Part shown: positions 45,554 through 56,002 of the stretch, one piece after another
Numbering within the stretch: position 1 is the stretch's first letter
Layout of the letters: every line of letters begins with the position of its first letter
Assembly (NCBI GenBank): GCA_020746995.1
Contig: JAGPXD010000003.1
Location: forward strand, 6,386,001-6,450,000
Source of the DNA: Plectosphaerella cucumerina
Taxonomy: Eukaryota; Ascomycota; Sordariomycetes; Glomerellales; Plectosphaerellaceae
Direction of reading: 5' to 3'
Length of the DNA: 64,000 bases
Program-made: the position numbers and the translations under genes
The notes under the pieces: generated by a model
What the model was told of the DNA's origin: nothing
Seen by the model: the letters and a program-made list of their open reading frames with translations, nothing else
Databases searched by the model: none

Positions 45554-46689
45554 AAGTACATTTGCGAAGGAGAGAGATGTGTAGTCGAAGCAATCGGCAC
45601 CCGGAACTCATGATGCTGTGTAGTCTGTCTGTCTGTACTGTGTGACGCGCGATGGAGGAGGTGTGGTGGAAGGCAAAGTGCACGGCGATACACCTTTTCA
45701 AATCGTCACACTGCTTCACGACCACTAAACTGCTTATGGAGAAAGCCGTACCCTTGTCGTCAGGGGTATGGCGAGAGATGGTCCCCAGAGGCCCCATGTC
45801 CCTGTCAGTCACCAGCCGGGCATATATATATAGCTCCAAAATCTCTCATATCAGTCCTTGGGTTGATCTCCGCTTCATTATCTTGAAGTACTCGCTTTAC
45901 TTCTCATGCCTTATGTTTCAACTTGCTGAATCTCACCACATCTTGCCACATCTCATCACGACTTACCATGTATATCTTAGTGCAAACTACAATCAGGACG
46001 AAGGTAGGTACACCCTGAGCTTGAAGAGTGGCACTAACTGTCCAAGACCGAGGCTGCGTCGACTCTGGTTGATTATCCCTCAATCGAAGTGACCATCGAG
46101 TCGAACGGCAGAAGCCTGCGACGACGACGACAGCGAAGACGTCAACGACGACGACAGCAACAACGACAAAGACAGCGACGTCGACGGCGACGACGACAAG
46201 CGCGTTCTTTTCTGCGTTCAGGGTGATATACCTGAAGTTGTCCAGCCTTTAGCCCTCAGAGACAGAAACGGTACACGGCCAGGCGTTCTCGAGAATGTAT
46301 GAGGCGGATTTGGGTCTCCTTAATATCTCTTCGGGCTGAAGAGGAGGCGAGTGTGCGAGAGCGCAGGCAGATCAGACTCGATTTGTGCTAGTTATTGCCT
46401 AAAGACCACTTCCAATCCGACTGCCGATTGTCATGGAGTCCTTGGCGTCAGCCGGCTCTCTTCATCCACTCGCCTGTCGCACATCTTCACACCAGGGATA
46501 GGGAGCCTCGCATCAATATGCCGAAGCAACGGATGTACATCAGGCCTGGGGATCTTACAAGGCCTTCGTTTGAGCTGCGGGGCGAATGTTTTGCAGGTGC
46601 CATACATTCCCAGGGACAGGCAGTGTGCCCGTTGAGGCAATCGCCGATTGTGGCAGCTACCCGTGGGCGGGTATCAGACGGTCGGACTG
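45554..46689. other. No supported gene; (GAC/AAC)-rich stretch
   Basis: Around 46110-46200 the plus strand is a degenerate trinucleotide run (GACGACGACAGC, AACGACAAAGAC). The rest holds overlapping frames without motifs. Confidence 0.5.
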
Positions 46690-46975
46690 TGAAGGACTAA
46701 ATGAATGAACAAGCAATGTCTGCGTCGATCTAAGTGTACTCGGGGCCGTTGGCGCTGGCGCGCTGGTTGGCCTTGCTTCTTGCTGGGCTGGGAAACACCA
46801 GCGGCAATGAACCTCTGGCCCGCGGAGATGATGAGGGACTGCCGTCCCGATAGCCCGGGGCCTCTGTATTCAAAGGCCTCGTGCATCAAGCCCTGTGGTG
46901 CACCACTGCACAACAGCTGTCTGACATCGGGCACAAGCGGAGCACATTTAAAGAGTATCCCACAAGGAGGGCGGT
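46690..46975 (-). repeat. Dispersed repeat, right copy
   Basis: The minus strand contains CAGGGCTTGATGCACGAGGC, CCCCGGGCTATC, TTCATTGCCGCTGGT and AAGCAAGGCCAA contiguously. The same blocks occur at 27890-28300 on the plus strand, where they are separated by about 200 nt. Confidence 0.75.
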
Positions 46976-47399
46976 ACGTTAGCGTGACGCGCCGTGGTCC
47001 TGCTCCCTCAATACATTGCTTGGGTGGCGGAGGCCCGTTCAGGCGAGGTAGCCAGTGACATGGGCTCGATAGGCGATGGCACGGTGTTGCGGTGGTCACC
47101 TCATCCCTGCGCGCAGCGTGGTGTCATCACTTGGATGGGACGATGGCCAGGTGCTGGCCGCCAAAAAAGATCGGCCCCGTTTGCCTCTGGGTGTGCCTGT
47201 GGGGCGTTACTCCTCCGGAGGGTGGCCCTGTCACACCTGCCCGATTGGCGGGCGCACCGGCCTGGAACGAGATAAGACACCCACTGACACAGAATGTTGC
47301 CGTGCTGGAGGCGATAGGACTCGGGGACCTGGACCCAGCGTTCCGCTGCGCTAGTGCGTGCTGGCGTGCTGATGTGGCGGCCTGCTTGGTCCTTTTATA

Positions 47400-48660
47400 G
47401 ACATTGCGGTCGAGTCATGACACAGATCCGACTTCCGAGTGCTTACGTGGGACCAACGCTCAAAATTACACACAGGGCCTCTACCCAGGGTCTTGAATAG
47501 GGGCTTGGCCTGCTATGCCCGCGTTACTTGGGACCAAGACTGGGTCATTGTGAATGCTTCCCACAGAAACGTCCCGGCGTCACTATTTAAGTCCACACGT
47601 TCCTGACAGTCCGGCTCATAAGACTACACGGTCACGCAACTTAACAAGCGCAATGCTTCGAGCCGGCGTACTGAAACACACTCTCGCAGCCACCATGACG
47701 GCCTGCGTTATCTGCTGCTTCGCCCTCGCGGCCTACGCACTCTCCACCAAATACTCCAAGTTGGGTGTGGCTATCGTACAGGTATGAGCAAGCGACGATG
47801 TCCACGTATGTCATGCCACTAAACCCATCGTTCAGCTCGACCTGTCTCGTGCGCTCCAGAGCGTGCTTCCGAGGCAGTTCCCCGATGTGCCCGACATTGT
47901 TGATGCGGCCAAGTCCAGGGTGGGAGGCACCATCAACACCGCGATCCCCGAAATGGCGAGCCGAGTCCGCACCGCTGCCGACGCTGTCGCGACTCGAGTA
48001 TCTGGCCTGGTCGACGCAGCAGTGCCCAAGCTGTTCTACGTCGGAACCGGGCATCTCTGTGTCGGTGACACGGCAGACAAGTCCTGCCACAGCCTGCCGC
48101 TCCGTATCTCGGACGTGATCCCATCCGCAGCGCAAGAGGTGTTGAAGAAGGCGCTTGGCGATGTCAAGTCGCTGAATGACTCGACCCTTTCTGTCATCAC
48201 AGGGCCACATGTCAGAAACTGCCTCATCGCCGGCATAGTCTCCATTGCCTTCGCTTTTCTGTCGTTTATTTCCCTCCTGCACGGGTGGGGCGCGCGTCTG
48301 GTGAGCTTTCTGCCGTCAGTCAAGCTTCTTCGAGCTGTTCTTTACTTGCTGTTTGGGCTGGGATGTTGCGTGCCTTTTATGGTTGCGGTTGGATACCAGG
48401 TGACGATGCTGTCTGTCTTGCCGTCGTGGGTAGATGTGCAACAGGGGCGCGTCTTCGGACTATCCGTGGGCTGCCTCTGCTGCGGATGCGGTCTGGCACT
48501 GCTTGGAGGCATGATTCCGTTCGTTGTCTGAGGAACCAAGCTGGGACCGCGAACAAGCCAGGGCCACGATCGATTGATATAGCAGCGTGTTGAGCAGGGT
48601 GCAGGGTTTTGAAACGCCACGGAGAGGAATCGGGAAGCTAGGGGCAGGTCAGTAGTGATT
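47400..48660 (+). repeat. Direct segmental duplication, right copy (1.3 kb)
   Basis: Matches 21960-23270 in the same orientation, including promoter, gene and 3' flank. This copy keeps the intact gene. Confidence 0.88.
47653..48531 (+). CDS. Four-TM membrane protein (SUR7/PalI-like topology), 2 exons
   Basis: Exons 47653-47781 and 47836-48531 join in phase across a 54-nt intron (GTATGA..TTCAG), giving 274 aa. The first helix (VICCFALAAYALS) lies near residues 17-32. An outer segment of about 140 residues follows, including a Cys-containing GHLCVGDTADKSC motif. Three more helices follow (CLIAGIVSIAFAFLSFISLL; YLLFGLGCCVPFMVAVGY; GLSVGCLCCGCGLALLGG). The layout resembles SUR7/PalI or claudin-like proteins; the function is unproven. 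A TATA-like TATTTAAG lies about 70 nt upstream. The duplicate at 22298-23160 is broken, so this is the working copy. Confidence 0.78.
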
Positions 48661-48946
48661 TTTACGCGTAGTAAGTAAGTTTCCAATAGTAGTTGGCTTG
48701 TAATTTCTGCATTGTACAGTACCATTCCACATAGTCTCTCGAATAGGTTCCTTGCCATGCTGTGGTCCTCTCGGTACGTGTTCGAACGCCTGCTCGCCAC
48801 TTGCCCCACTCGATCCCAGGTTGTCATCGTCTTGGATCCCACTTCCATTGATCTCCTTCACACGGCTCGAAGAAGGACACGCGCAGCAAGACTCGGAGTG
48901 CCGAACGAGCTGTAGTTTGATTGAGAAGCAGGCCAAGAACCTCCAG

Positions 48947-49432
48947 ATGCATCTTCACTCATTGAGACCACCACTCCATTTTGACGAAGCAACAGCGGAG
49001 TATTCCCTCGAAAGAGTCACATTGAACATTTGGGAAGACACCAACCGAGTCGATCACAGCAGGGTGACAGCCTTCGAGAAAATTTTCAAACAAGATGGGC
49101 CGGACCTGCGGACGGCCGTCCTCTATTATGACGGGGGGGCAGGAAACCTACAGAGGTTGAAAGTGAAGAACCATAGAATGCCCTGGAAGATGAAGTACAC
49201 TATTTCGTTGTCCTACTGCAGGAGTACTTGCGGCAGTAACGGTGCGCTCGAACGGGTCTTTATTCAAAGCAAAGGCTCGGATCACGAGTCTCGTCGGAGT
49301 CTTGAAAAAGACGAATGCTTGTTCGAGCTGGGATCTGTGCTTGCACCAGGCGGACCACTCGATCCGGAAATTGGGGAGACCATCCGAGCACTGACTGAGA
49401 AGGCGAAAGACCTGCACTCAGGCGCCAGGTAG
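48947..49432 (+). CDS. Orphan protein, 161 aa
   Basis: From the ATG at 48947. The frame is open upstream to 48752 and another exon may precede it. Segments alternate strands and helices (YSLERVTLNIWEDTNR, LRTAVLYYDGGAGNLQRLKV, MKYTISLSYCRS), with a helical C-terminus (PEIGETIRALTEKAKDL). No known domain is recognised, and no paralogue is visible in the window. The coherent composition supports a real gene. Confidence 0.55.
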   Translation: MHLHSLRPPLHFDEATAEYSLERVTLNIWEDTNRVDHSRVTAFEKIFKQDGPDLRTAVLYYDGGAGNLQRLKVKNHRMPWKMKYTISLSYCRSTCGSNGALERVFIQSKGSDHESRRSLEKDECLFELGSVLAPGGPLDPEIGETIRALTEKAKDLHSGAR

Positions 49433-50353
49433 GGCGCCGCGTAGGGCGCCGCGTCAAGGTCCAACAACATTGAAGAGTAAGAGATCTGATGCGATGGAAT
49501 AGGATGACTGCTGCGTTGTAGATCCAAGCAGGTATTCCGTGACGAGCTAAATTAGAGACACGTGTGGTTCATTCTAGCCAGGGAAAACCGCGATTCAGGC
49601 GTTGAGGTGCCGGCGGCCGTGAGACACACTCGATGGGTGCGTAAAGTGAGGATGGACTGGGTCTATTGCAGTTTCCACGTGCATTCTTCACGCAAAACCA
49701 GCATGTTGAACGATCCCATGGCCGAGACCGAAGGGCCTCCCTCTGGATTTCTTCGCTGGCAATACTTGTGACGCGCGGCTGGGTCTACAACTTGGACTCG
49801 CAAGACAATGGCTGAAAATGACCTGAACTCCGTCCCCACGTTACCCATGCTTTGAGGCCCGATCATGCACAGTACTGAGGCAGCGTACAGTCCCCGGCGG
49901 TAACCTTACGCCAACGCTTCCCACCAAGCTTGATTGTGCATAGGTTCGACACCGTGTTGTCGCCTTTTGGCTGCCCCTTCATCCAGGTGCGCCACCCTCC
50001 GCACCCTCTCGATTGAATGGGATACGGTGAATACTGGACAGAACGCTCCTACCTGTAATGTACTGTGGTTTCTGTAAAGAACTGTGCTTGAACCCTTCGT
50101 ATCTGTCTTTCCATAAGACCTCGACTTGGGCCTTTTTGCTTGTGTACGATGCTGGGACCAGCCCAGGTGGCCACGACGATACTGCGGCCACAATTGAGGC
50201 CTTCTTCTGATCCAGTGGATTGAAGTCTCAAAGACTCTTTTTGGGACCTTGGATGCGTATAAGTAGTGGGATATCCACACAGATTCTTCAACGTCCCATC
50301 AATCCATTCTCGTTTTACCTCAGTGCACCGGTCTCTTCCACCAGGCCTCCAGA
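49433..50353. other. Intergenic, no supported gene
   Basis: Short frames only. The last ~150 nt should hold the promoter and leader of the acidic/Trp-rich gene; TATA is not obvious, and a C/T-rich stretch precedes the ATG. Confidence 0.45.
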
Positions 50354-51664
50354 ATGGCGCCCGCGAAGGATAATTCGACATCATCTAGGCGCGTACAGTT
50401 AGAAAGAAACCTGGGGATCATCAAAAGCAAGAAGGGCAAACCACAGGAAGAGAAAGCAGCTAGGCTGCAGGCAGCTCTGGAAAAGTCCGACGAAGAACTC
50501 GACAGCCTCGCGCAAAACGATTTCGACGCCATGAACGTCGATGAGGAAGAAACCAACGAAGGCGATGGTCCTCAGGCCAAGCCAATCAAGGAAGAAGAAA
50601 AAGAGCAAGAGCAGGGATTGGGTGGGACGACCGGGACGGCCGGGCAAGGGAGTCTGGAAAAGCCAGCTCGCGAACAGACGGAAAACCAACCCAACAAGCT
50701 GGGAAACAATCAGGCCACCGGCACCGGAGGAGACGGGACTGTCAGCAAGGCCGGAGAAGTGAAGGAAAGCCAGAAAGCCACTCATGAGTCTCCGCTTTTC
50801 GTGTCTTCCGACTCCGACATGGAAGACGACTCGGACAACAACACGGACTACGTTGACACCGAGAATGTGAAAGCCATATACACTCCCCAAGAGAGAAAAC
50901 CCGCCAGTGATGGCCAGACTATCGGGTGGTGTGGAGGCAGATCACGTCTGTTCATCAACATGTACGGCAAAAAGAGCGCGGCACGATATCGACTCGAGGA
51001 GTGGGCGTGTACACCCGAGTACGAGAATGCCGTGGAAGCAGGAACGAAGGACAATGAGAACTTTTCGAACTCCCACAACAGGTACGGCGACCAAAAGCAG
51101 CAGAACGGAAAGTGGATGTACACGCGACGTCATATCCTCGGGCTGTTTGGGGTGGCCTGGAGGGGCTCCAACGCCCACGGTCAAGACGTGGAGGACCTCA
51201 ACCCTGCACAACTAAAGCTTCAAAACAAGAGCTGGAGAGACGTCAACACAAAGGTGCTTGTTGCTTGGCAAATTGGTGACGAAGTCAAGAAGACTTGGGA
51301 AACGCGAAGCTGTCTACGCAACAGGTGGAAAGACGCAGATGAAATTATTTACCAGGCTGCGAAGGAGGCCGAGGCCCGATACGACGAGGCTCGTACGGGA
51401 ACACGCCAGGCCTACAGCCGCTCCCCATCCAAGGGCCTTGCCAGCACCGACGTCGACAAGCACCGTGCGCAGTCTTTGCCTGTCAAGGCCACTTCGCCAC
51501 GTCCGGGTCGCTCGGCCATGTCCCCTTCTGGAGGATTCAGGTTCAGCCATTCCGACTTTCTTACCGCCTTTGCTGCGCTCTCAGTCAATCCCGATTTCAC
51601 TAACTCGACCCTCGATGAGAGGAAAGAGATGGTTCAGTTGTACCTAGCGGTCAATTCCGACTGA
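50354..51664 (+). CDS. Acidic/Trp-rich orphan protein (intact copy)
   Basis: A single-exon protein of 436 aa. The first ~190 residues are acidic and disordered with short coiled-coil stretches (KAARLQAALEKSDEELDSL). Residues about 190-330 form the conserved core shared with the decayed copy at 31242-32418: QTIGWCGGRSRLFI, RYGDQKQQNGKWMYTRRHIL, LFGVAWRGS, WQIGDEVKKTWETRS and CLRNRWK. Recurrent W, R and N in this core give a loose resemblance to SANT/Myb or GIY-type helices, but I cannot assign a family. A Ser/Pro-rich stretch and a short helical end follow. It is transcribed away from the F-box/ankyrin gene's 3' end inside the right arm. Confidence 0.7.
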   Translation: MAPAKDNSTSSRRVQLERNLGIIKSKKGKPQEEKAARLQAALEKSDEELDSLAQNDFDAMNVDEEETNEGDGPQAKPIKEEEKEQEQGLGGTTGTAGQGSLEKPAREQTENQPNKLGNNQATGTGGDGTVSKAGEVKESQKATHESPLFVSSDSDMEDDSDNNTDYVDTENVKAIYTPQERKPASDGQTIGWCGGRSRLFINMYGKKSAARYRLEEWACTPEYENAVEAGTKDNENFSNSHNRYGDQKQQNGKWMYTRRHILGLFGVAWRGSNAHGQDVEDLNPAQLKLQNKSWRDVNTKVLVAWQIGDEVKKTWETRSCLRNRWKDADEIIYQAAKEAEARYDEARTGTRQAYSRSPSKGLASTDVDKHRAQSLPVKATSPRPGRSAMSPSGGFRFSHSDFLTAFAALSVNPDFTNSTLDERKEMVQLYLAVNSD

Positions 51665-52158
51665 TGAAGTTCGGTCTACCACTCTGGAACCAGTCGTCCC
51701 AAAGGCGGGCGGCCTGCAGGAAAGAGGCGGCAGATGGCAATAGGCCTCCCACCTGCCACAAGCCCGGATTATGCGTGCGAATAGCTCGGAAGGGCTGGTC
51801 CCTTGAGATTTGGGTTGTCGATTTTGCGTTAGTGCTTTCAAGTCTCTGCGGGTGATACATGTTCCATTGGATTGTGTACGGCTTCTCCGTCACAGAGTCC
51901 GTCTACCTTTTGGCGGACGGTACAGAACAAGGGTTGTGCATAGCTACGGGTTATACATACATCACGCTCATTAAAACAACGACTGGTGGTCCCACACTGA
52001 GCAGCTTGCCCTTCAGGGGCCTTGAGACTTGTTGTAGAGACTAGCATGACAGGTCCAACGTGCCAAGTTATTCATGCCGGGCAGCGACGAGGCACTGTCT
52101 GCTAAACGACTAGCATGGCCACAGGGAATAACACTAAAATGCGAAAACTCATCCTGAC
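51665..52158. other. Convergent intergenic region
   Basis: The acidic/Trp-rich gene and the F-box/ankyrin gene converge here. From about 52060 the sequence still matches the left arm (3' flank of the F-box gene). No gene is seen. Confidence 0.5.
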
Positions 52159-53655
52159 TCACGGCAGAGCACCCACTTGCGCTGGCCTTGGAATCACCTT
52201 TGCGTACATGGAGCTGAGTCCGATGCGGAACCAACCCCTGAGCGGCCCGATGCTGCCGTGCTCAATATCCCGTATCTCGCTCTTGGAAAGGCCCAATAGA
52301 AACTGAGACTCCGGCGACACTGAATCCAAGAAGGCTACCAGTGCTTCGTCCAGGCTGTTTTGTGTCGCACAAAACTTATGCAGGATACAAAACGCCTGTA
52401 CAGCGGCCCTCTTTCTTCGCAGGAGCCACTCCAGTTGGTCGAGTGTTGAGAATCGTAGGGTCCTGGTGATCCATGAAAACGAATTCGGTTGCAGCTTTGC
52501 TCCGTGTTTAAGTAGTAAGTCAGCTGCCAGAGGATCGCAATGTTCCTCGGAAAGCACCCAGCTAAGAGCAGTGTGCCCCAATGAATCCCGAACGTTGACA
52601 TCGACCCCTTCGATTCCGAGAAAAATCTCCAAACCCAGTTTGGACGTAAGAGACAAGTCGACAATCAGAGGCCTGCTCCCTTCCTCTGCGCCCATGAGTG
52701 GGATCAAACCGTTCGGCTTGGCGCCTCTGCAGATAAGCTCATGGACCAGCAGCCGCTTGTGCGACTTTGTCCCACCTCGAACCGCCTTCGCTTTGGTTTT
52801 AAGGACCGTCAGGAGTAAGCTCTGCAAATCGCCTCCTATGCCGCACTCTAGGAGACGCCGAGTGAGATGGAAAAGGCCATTGTGACAAGCATATGTCAAT
52901 AGGGAGCAGGGCGTGCCATGCCAGTCGAGCCATGTGTGCACGTCTGCCCCCCTGCGTAGAAGCTGTTCGACAGTCGCCACAGTCCGCAATGGAGAAGCAA
53001 CAGCATAGTAAAGTGGTGTGCGTCCGGTCGCGTCCGGAGAGTTTACTGCGTTTCCTTTGCTGTCCAGAATGTGTCCGACGACGCTCGAAAGGCCCGAGGC
53101 TGCGGCGACAATGAGAGGGTCGGGGTCATTGTTCCAGTCTAATCTGTTCGCAAACAAGCTGCCCAAGTTCCTGGTGATCTCCGGAGATACCAAAGAGTCG
53201 AGAGGGAGGCCAGTCGAACGGCTTGTGGGGGATTCATCGGCTGGTTGGGTGACGAACGACAAGACGAGACTGTCTCTTCCTCTGATGACGGCTATTGAAA
53301 ATAGAGAGAGAGTGGCAGGGGAAAGCCGTAGCCGAGCGGAGAGAGTTGAAGCGATACTCCCAGGGACGAGATCGTTGACCCTCACATGGTGCAGTGTCTT
53401 CAGGACGTCCATGCCGGCGAGTGCTGATGCTTCAATGACCTTGCAGGCGATATCGTGGTTGCGGCATCGCAGAACTGCCCACAACGCAGCGGATGAATGC
53501 TCAAATCGAACATTGTGCTGATAGACCAAGGGGCTCAGAGCTGCATGGAATGCCCTGTTACAGGATAAAAGCAAGACGAGGGGCTTGCTGCCACATTGGT
53601 GAAGGATCCTGAGGAAGATCTCGGTAGGTAAGTGTTCCAGAAAGCTCTTGGCCAT
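52159..53655 (-). CDS. F-box-like/ankyrin protein (right-arm copy)
   Basis: A single-exon protein of 498 aa, collinear with the left-arm copy and without indels. The F-box-like start reads LPTEIFLRILHQCGSKPLV, closer to the canonical LPxEIxxxIL than in the left copy. Ankyrin units match position by position (PLIVAAASGLSSVVGHIL, GRTPLYYAVASPLRTVATV, LFHLTRRLLECGI). Differences are scattered substitutions. As above, a role as substrate adaptor in an SCF ubiquitin ligase is inferred from domain architecture only. The promoter with its TATA box is also conserved. Confidence 0.83.
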   Translation of the reverse strand: MAKSFLEHLPTEIFLRILHQCGSKPLVLLLSCNRAFHAALSPLVYQHNVRFEHSSAALWAVLRCRNHDIACKVIEASALAGMDVLKTLHHVRVNDLVPGSIASTLSARLRLSPATLSLFSIAVIRGRDSLVLSFVTQPADESPTSRSTGLPLDSLVSPEITRNLGSLFANRLDWNNDPDPLIVAAASGLSSVVGHILDSKGNAVNSPDATGRTPLYYAVASPLRTVATVEQLLRRGADVHTWLDWHGTPCSLLTYACHNGLFHLTRRLLECGIGGDLQSLLLTVLKTKAKAVRGGTKSHKRLLVHELICRGAKPNGLIPLMGAEEGSRPLIVDLSLTSKLGLEIFLGIEGVDVNVRDSLGHTALSWVLSEEHCDPLAADLLLKHGAKLQPNSFSWITRTLRFSTLDQLEWLLRRKRAAVQAFCILHKFCATQNSLDEALVAFLDSVSPESQFLLGLSKSEIRDIEHGSIGPLRGWFRIGLSSMYAKVIPRPAQVGALP

Positions 53656-53747
53656 GATTCGAGAATAGATCTGGGGGGAAATAGAACATGAGAGAAGCAG
53701 GAATTCGGAGTGAAGTTGAGCTGACGGATTGTCGAGGTACGCACGGT

Positions 53748-53754
53748 ATTTATA
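53748..53754 (-). promoter_or_regulatory. TATA box of the right-arm F-box/ankyrin gene
   Basis: TATAAAT on the minus strand, about 95 nt before the ATG, with the same GGTATAAATACCG context as in the left arm. Confidence 0.6.
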
Positions 53755-54143
53755 CCGAACTCACTCATGCTACTCGGTCACTAGACCCCCATGTCGCCAG
53801 CTATGAGGCGTCTCCAGACCAAAGACACCTTGGACGATGCCTGCGAAGGGGGCGGTCTTGTTTCTTCCGCTGCTTCTCTGGACGGCCGTAAGGCGCTAGT
53901 GAGGAAGGTTCTACCTCTGCAATGCAGTTCCTGTTGTCAGCCGCAGAAATGAAGGCGTATTCGGCATGTTTGCTCGCCGGTTTGCGAATGGTGCACTGGA
54001 GTTATTATCACGACACATGTGGGAACATCAAGCCTTCGGAGACGTCCTATCTTTAATTTGAGAGTAAACATCTTATCTTTCCTCCAGCTAACCGGCTCCT
54101 CTATAGCTATATCTATGTCCTGTGAACGTTGCTGTCTTGGAGT

Positions 54144-54199
54144 TTCACACTTCTCGCACTTCTCACACTTCTCACACTTCTCACACTTCTCACACTTCA
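54144..54199 (-). repeat. 9-bp minisatellite (TGTGAGAAG)n, about 6 copies
   Basis: Right-arm counterpart of the 28573-28709 array, shorter by about nine units. On the minus strand one frame gives KCEKCEKCE followed by about 60 further open codons (RSQDIDIAIEEPVSW..., a Lys-rich part), but no start codon with support was found. Confidence 0.95.
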
Positions 54200-54249
54200 A
54201 AGTTGATGATGGAGTCCTACGCAACATAAACCGATGAAGAAGTAAGAAA

Positions 54250-54735
54250 GGAATCCACTTGCATCGCTCCTGGACTAATCAACCCTTCGTCCTTTTCTTT
54301 CCCTTTTGGGGTGTCGTAATCGCCCCGCCTTCGCCCGTGGTTTTGGAGGTTTGGCGTGTCTGGAGTGGCCGTTTCTCCAGCAGGGGTAATAGCTAGAGTA
54401 TCATAGGGCACGAGTGACAGCGGACTGGAGGCGACCGAGGCGGGTGTTATGGCGAATTCCTGCCACGACTGCGATGCAGGGTTTGTCCTTGGGCAGCTTC
54501 CGAACCCTCCTCCCCACGTCCCGAACAGCTCCGATAATGCACTGACAACAAACCGAAGCCAAGGAGGGAGTTTGGAGTTCCTCCAGCGATAGACACCAGT
54601 TATCTTCACAGAGAAGCCCGTGAGCTACAAGCTTCACGTGCCACTCCTGCCCGAAGCTGTATAAAATCGATGACCCCCTTCCACACCGACACCTCTCCAG
54701 TGGACGCGTCACTTTCGCCAAGTCACAACAGTGAG
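54250..54735 (-). other. Gene remnant ending in the shared basic tail
   Basis: One minus-strand frame from about 54735 reads KVTRPLERCRCGRG, HVKLVAHGLLCEDNWCLSLE and KLPKDKPCIAVVAGI. A second frame takes over near 54450 with SVASSPLSLVPYDTLAITPA, GRRRGDYDTPKGKEKDEG and GAMQVDSF. The tail is the same as at 26810-27010. No start codon was found for the first part and no intron joins the two, so it is either broken or incompletely modelled. Confidence 0.4.
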
Positions 54736-54776
54736 TTCCCGACTCATCAAATACAACCCATGACTAACGCCACCAT

Positions 54777-55350
54777 ATGAAGAGATCTCGCAGCCATAAG
54801 TCGACATCCCCGGCTAAGAAAGCACGGACAGGAAGCCACGCGGAGGATTTCCAAGTTGCCGACCTCACCACGAACAAAGCTCCCACAAGAGAAAATCCCC
54901 TGGTGAACGCAAACCCCCAACCCCCAACCCCCTCTTCCACGTGTATCCTGTTCGGCGTGGTTGTCGTTCAGCTAGTGCGGCGCTTTGTTAATGCATGATG
55001 GCCATTTCGCGGACTCGCGCCTTAAGCTTCACTAGATGGGTCGGAAGCAGCACAATCGCTAACAAGCTTGGCGTTGGTCTCCCTTCCATGTATGTAAAGC
55101 GCCTTCAAGCCGCGTGTTAATGCACTGGGGCCCTTTTGCGGACTCTCACGTTAAACTGCACCGAAGGTATCGGAAGCCAGAGTGACACTAACAGCACGCT
55201 AAGCCAATCCAAGCTCGAGAACATCGGTCTTGGAGCCGAGAGCTCTCCGAGGTTTTGCGCCTATTCACGATACTTCGCCTCCTGCGGCGCCGTCTTCGGT
55301 TTGCAGGCAACGATAGCCCCTGGGATCCCCATGAACATCACGTTCCTCGC
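54777..55350 (+). other. Unresolved sequence with a degenerate direct repeat
   Basis: An ATG at 54777 starts a short frame with a nuclear-localisation-like start (RSRSHKSTSPAKKAR), possibly a first exon. Further on, two degenerate copies of a ~130-bp unit (both containing GTTAATGCA and TGCGGACTC or CGCGGACTC) lie around 54987-55090 and 55115-55200. No complete gene could be assembled. Confidence 0.3.
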
Positions 55351-55755
55351 ATGGTGCAAAGCGCAATCACTCTTGCGCTCGAACTGATGATGCATTGGGT
55401 AGATCGAGTTTTGCTTCACCAAATAAGGACCGCAATTCAGCCGGATGAGCTCCCACTCAGGTTTCTCACGCTGATCATTCTGCTCCATGTGCGTGAGATA
55501 GATGCCGGTCGCACACTCTTCTGGCACCGCACGGTGGAGCCTGTAAGTCCTACTTGCCCATTCATGATCATTTTCTGACGGATCAGAGCGCATTCTGGCA
55601 GCATCCAAGCCGGCCTTCCGCTCTACTTGCCGAAATGACCATGTCCTGCAAGCAGCTCCTCATTGGATTCAAGAACCAGCACGGACATCCCTTGGAAGCA
55701 GAGTGGCCGCCAGACTCTATCATGGCAGGAATCCAAAATCACGTTGAGCAACTTA
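55351..55755 (+). CDS. Partial two-exon orphan gene
   Basis: Exon 55351-55542 (ATG in frame, start uncertain) joins in phase to exon 55587-55755 across a 44-nt intron (GTAAGT..TCAG), and a further donor GTAAGT follows at 55756. The readable part is helical (ITLALELMMHWVDRVLLHQ, LPLRFLTLIILLHVREID; then SALLAEMTMSCKQLLIGF and IMAGIQNHVEQL). No family is recognised. The downstream exon after 55756 was not identified before the convergent transcription factor gene, so the gene is incomplete or decayed. Confidence 0.45.
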
Positions 55756-56002
55756 GTAAGTACTCTGTGTCTATGTGATGGTCCCGTCTAAGTGATCTAG
55801 AGCAAGTGGGACGCCTCAGTTGGGACGTATCTAGAACGTATCAGGTTGGATGCCCAGAGTCTCTCACCCTTTCCGTCAGTGGGCGACTGTTTGTTCGGCA
55901 GATGGAGATGACGGATTTCCAGCTTGGGTAGACAGTCGTAAATCCTGCTCCTTTCCGTTCTGTGCCCGGCCAAAATACCCGACTGCCTCACGCCTTATTA
56001 TG

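Larger units (their letters stand above)
50350..54330 (-). repeat. Inverted segmental duplication (~4 kb), right arm
   Basis: Mirror image of 28430-32420. On the minus strand the order is tail repeat, minisatellite, TATA box, F-box/ankyrin gene and 3' flank, then the acidic/Trp-rich gene on the plus strand. The spacer between the arms is about 18 kb. Both F-box/ankyrin copies are intact; the second gene is intact only here. Confidence 0.88.
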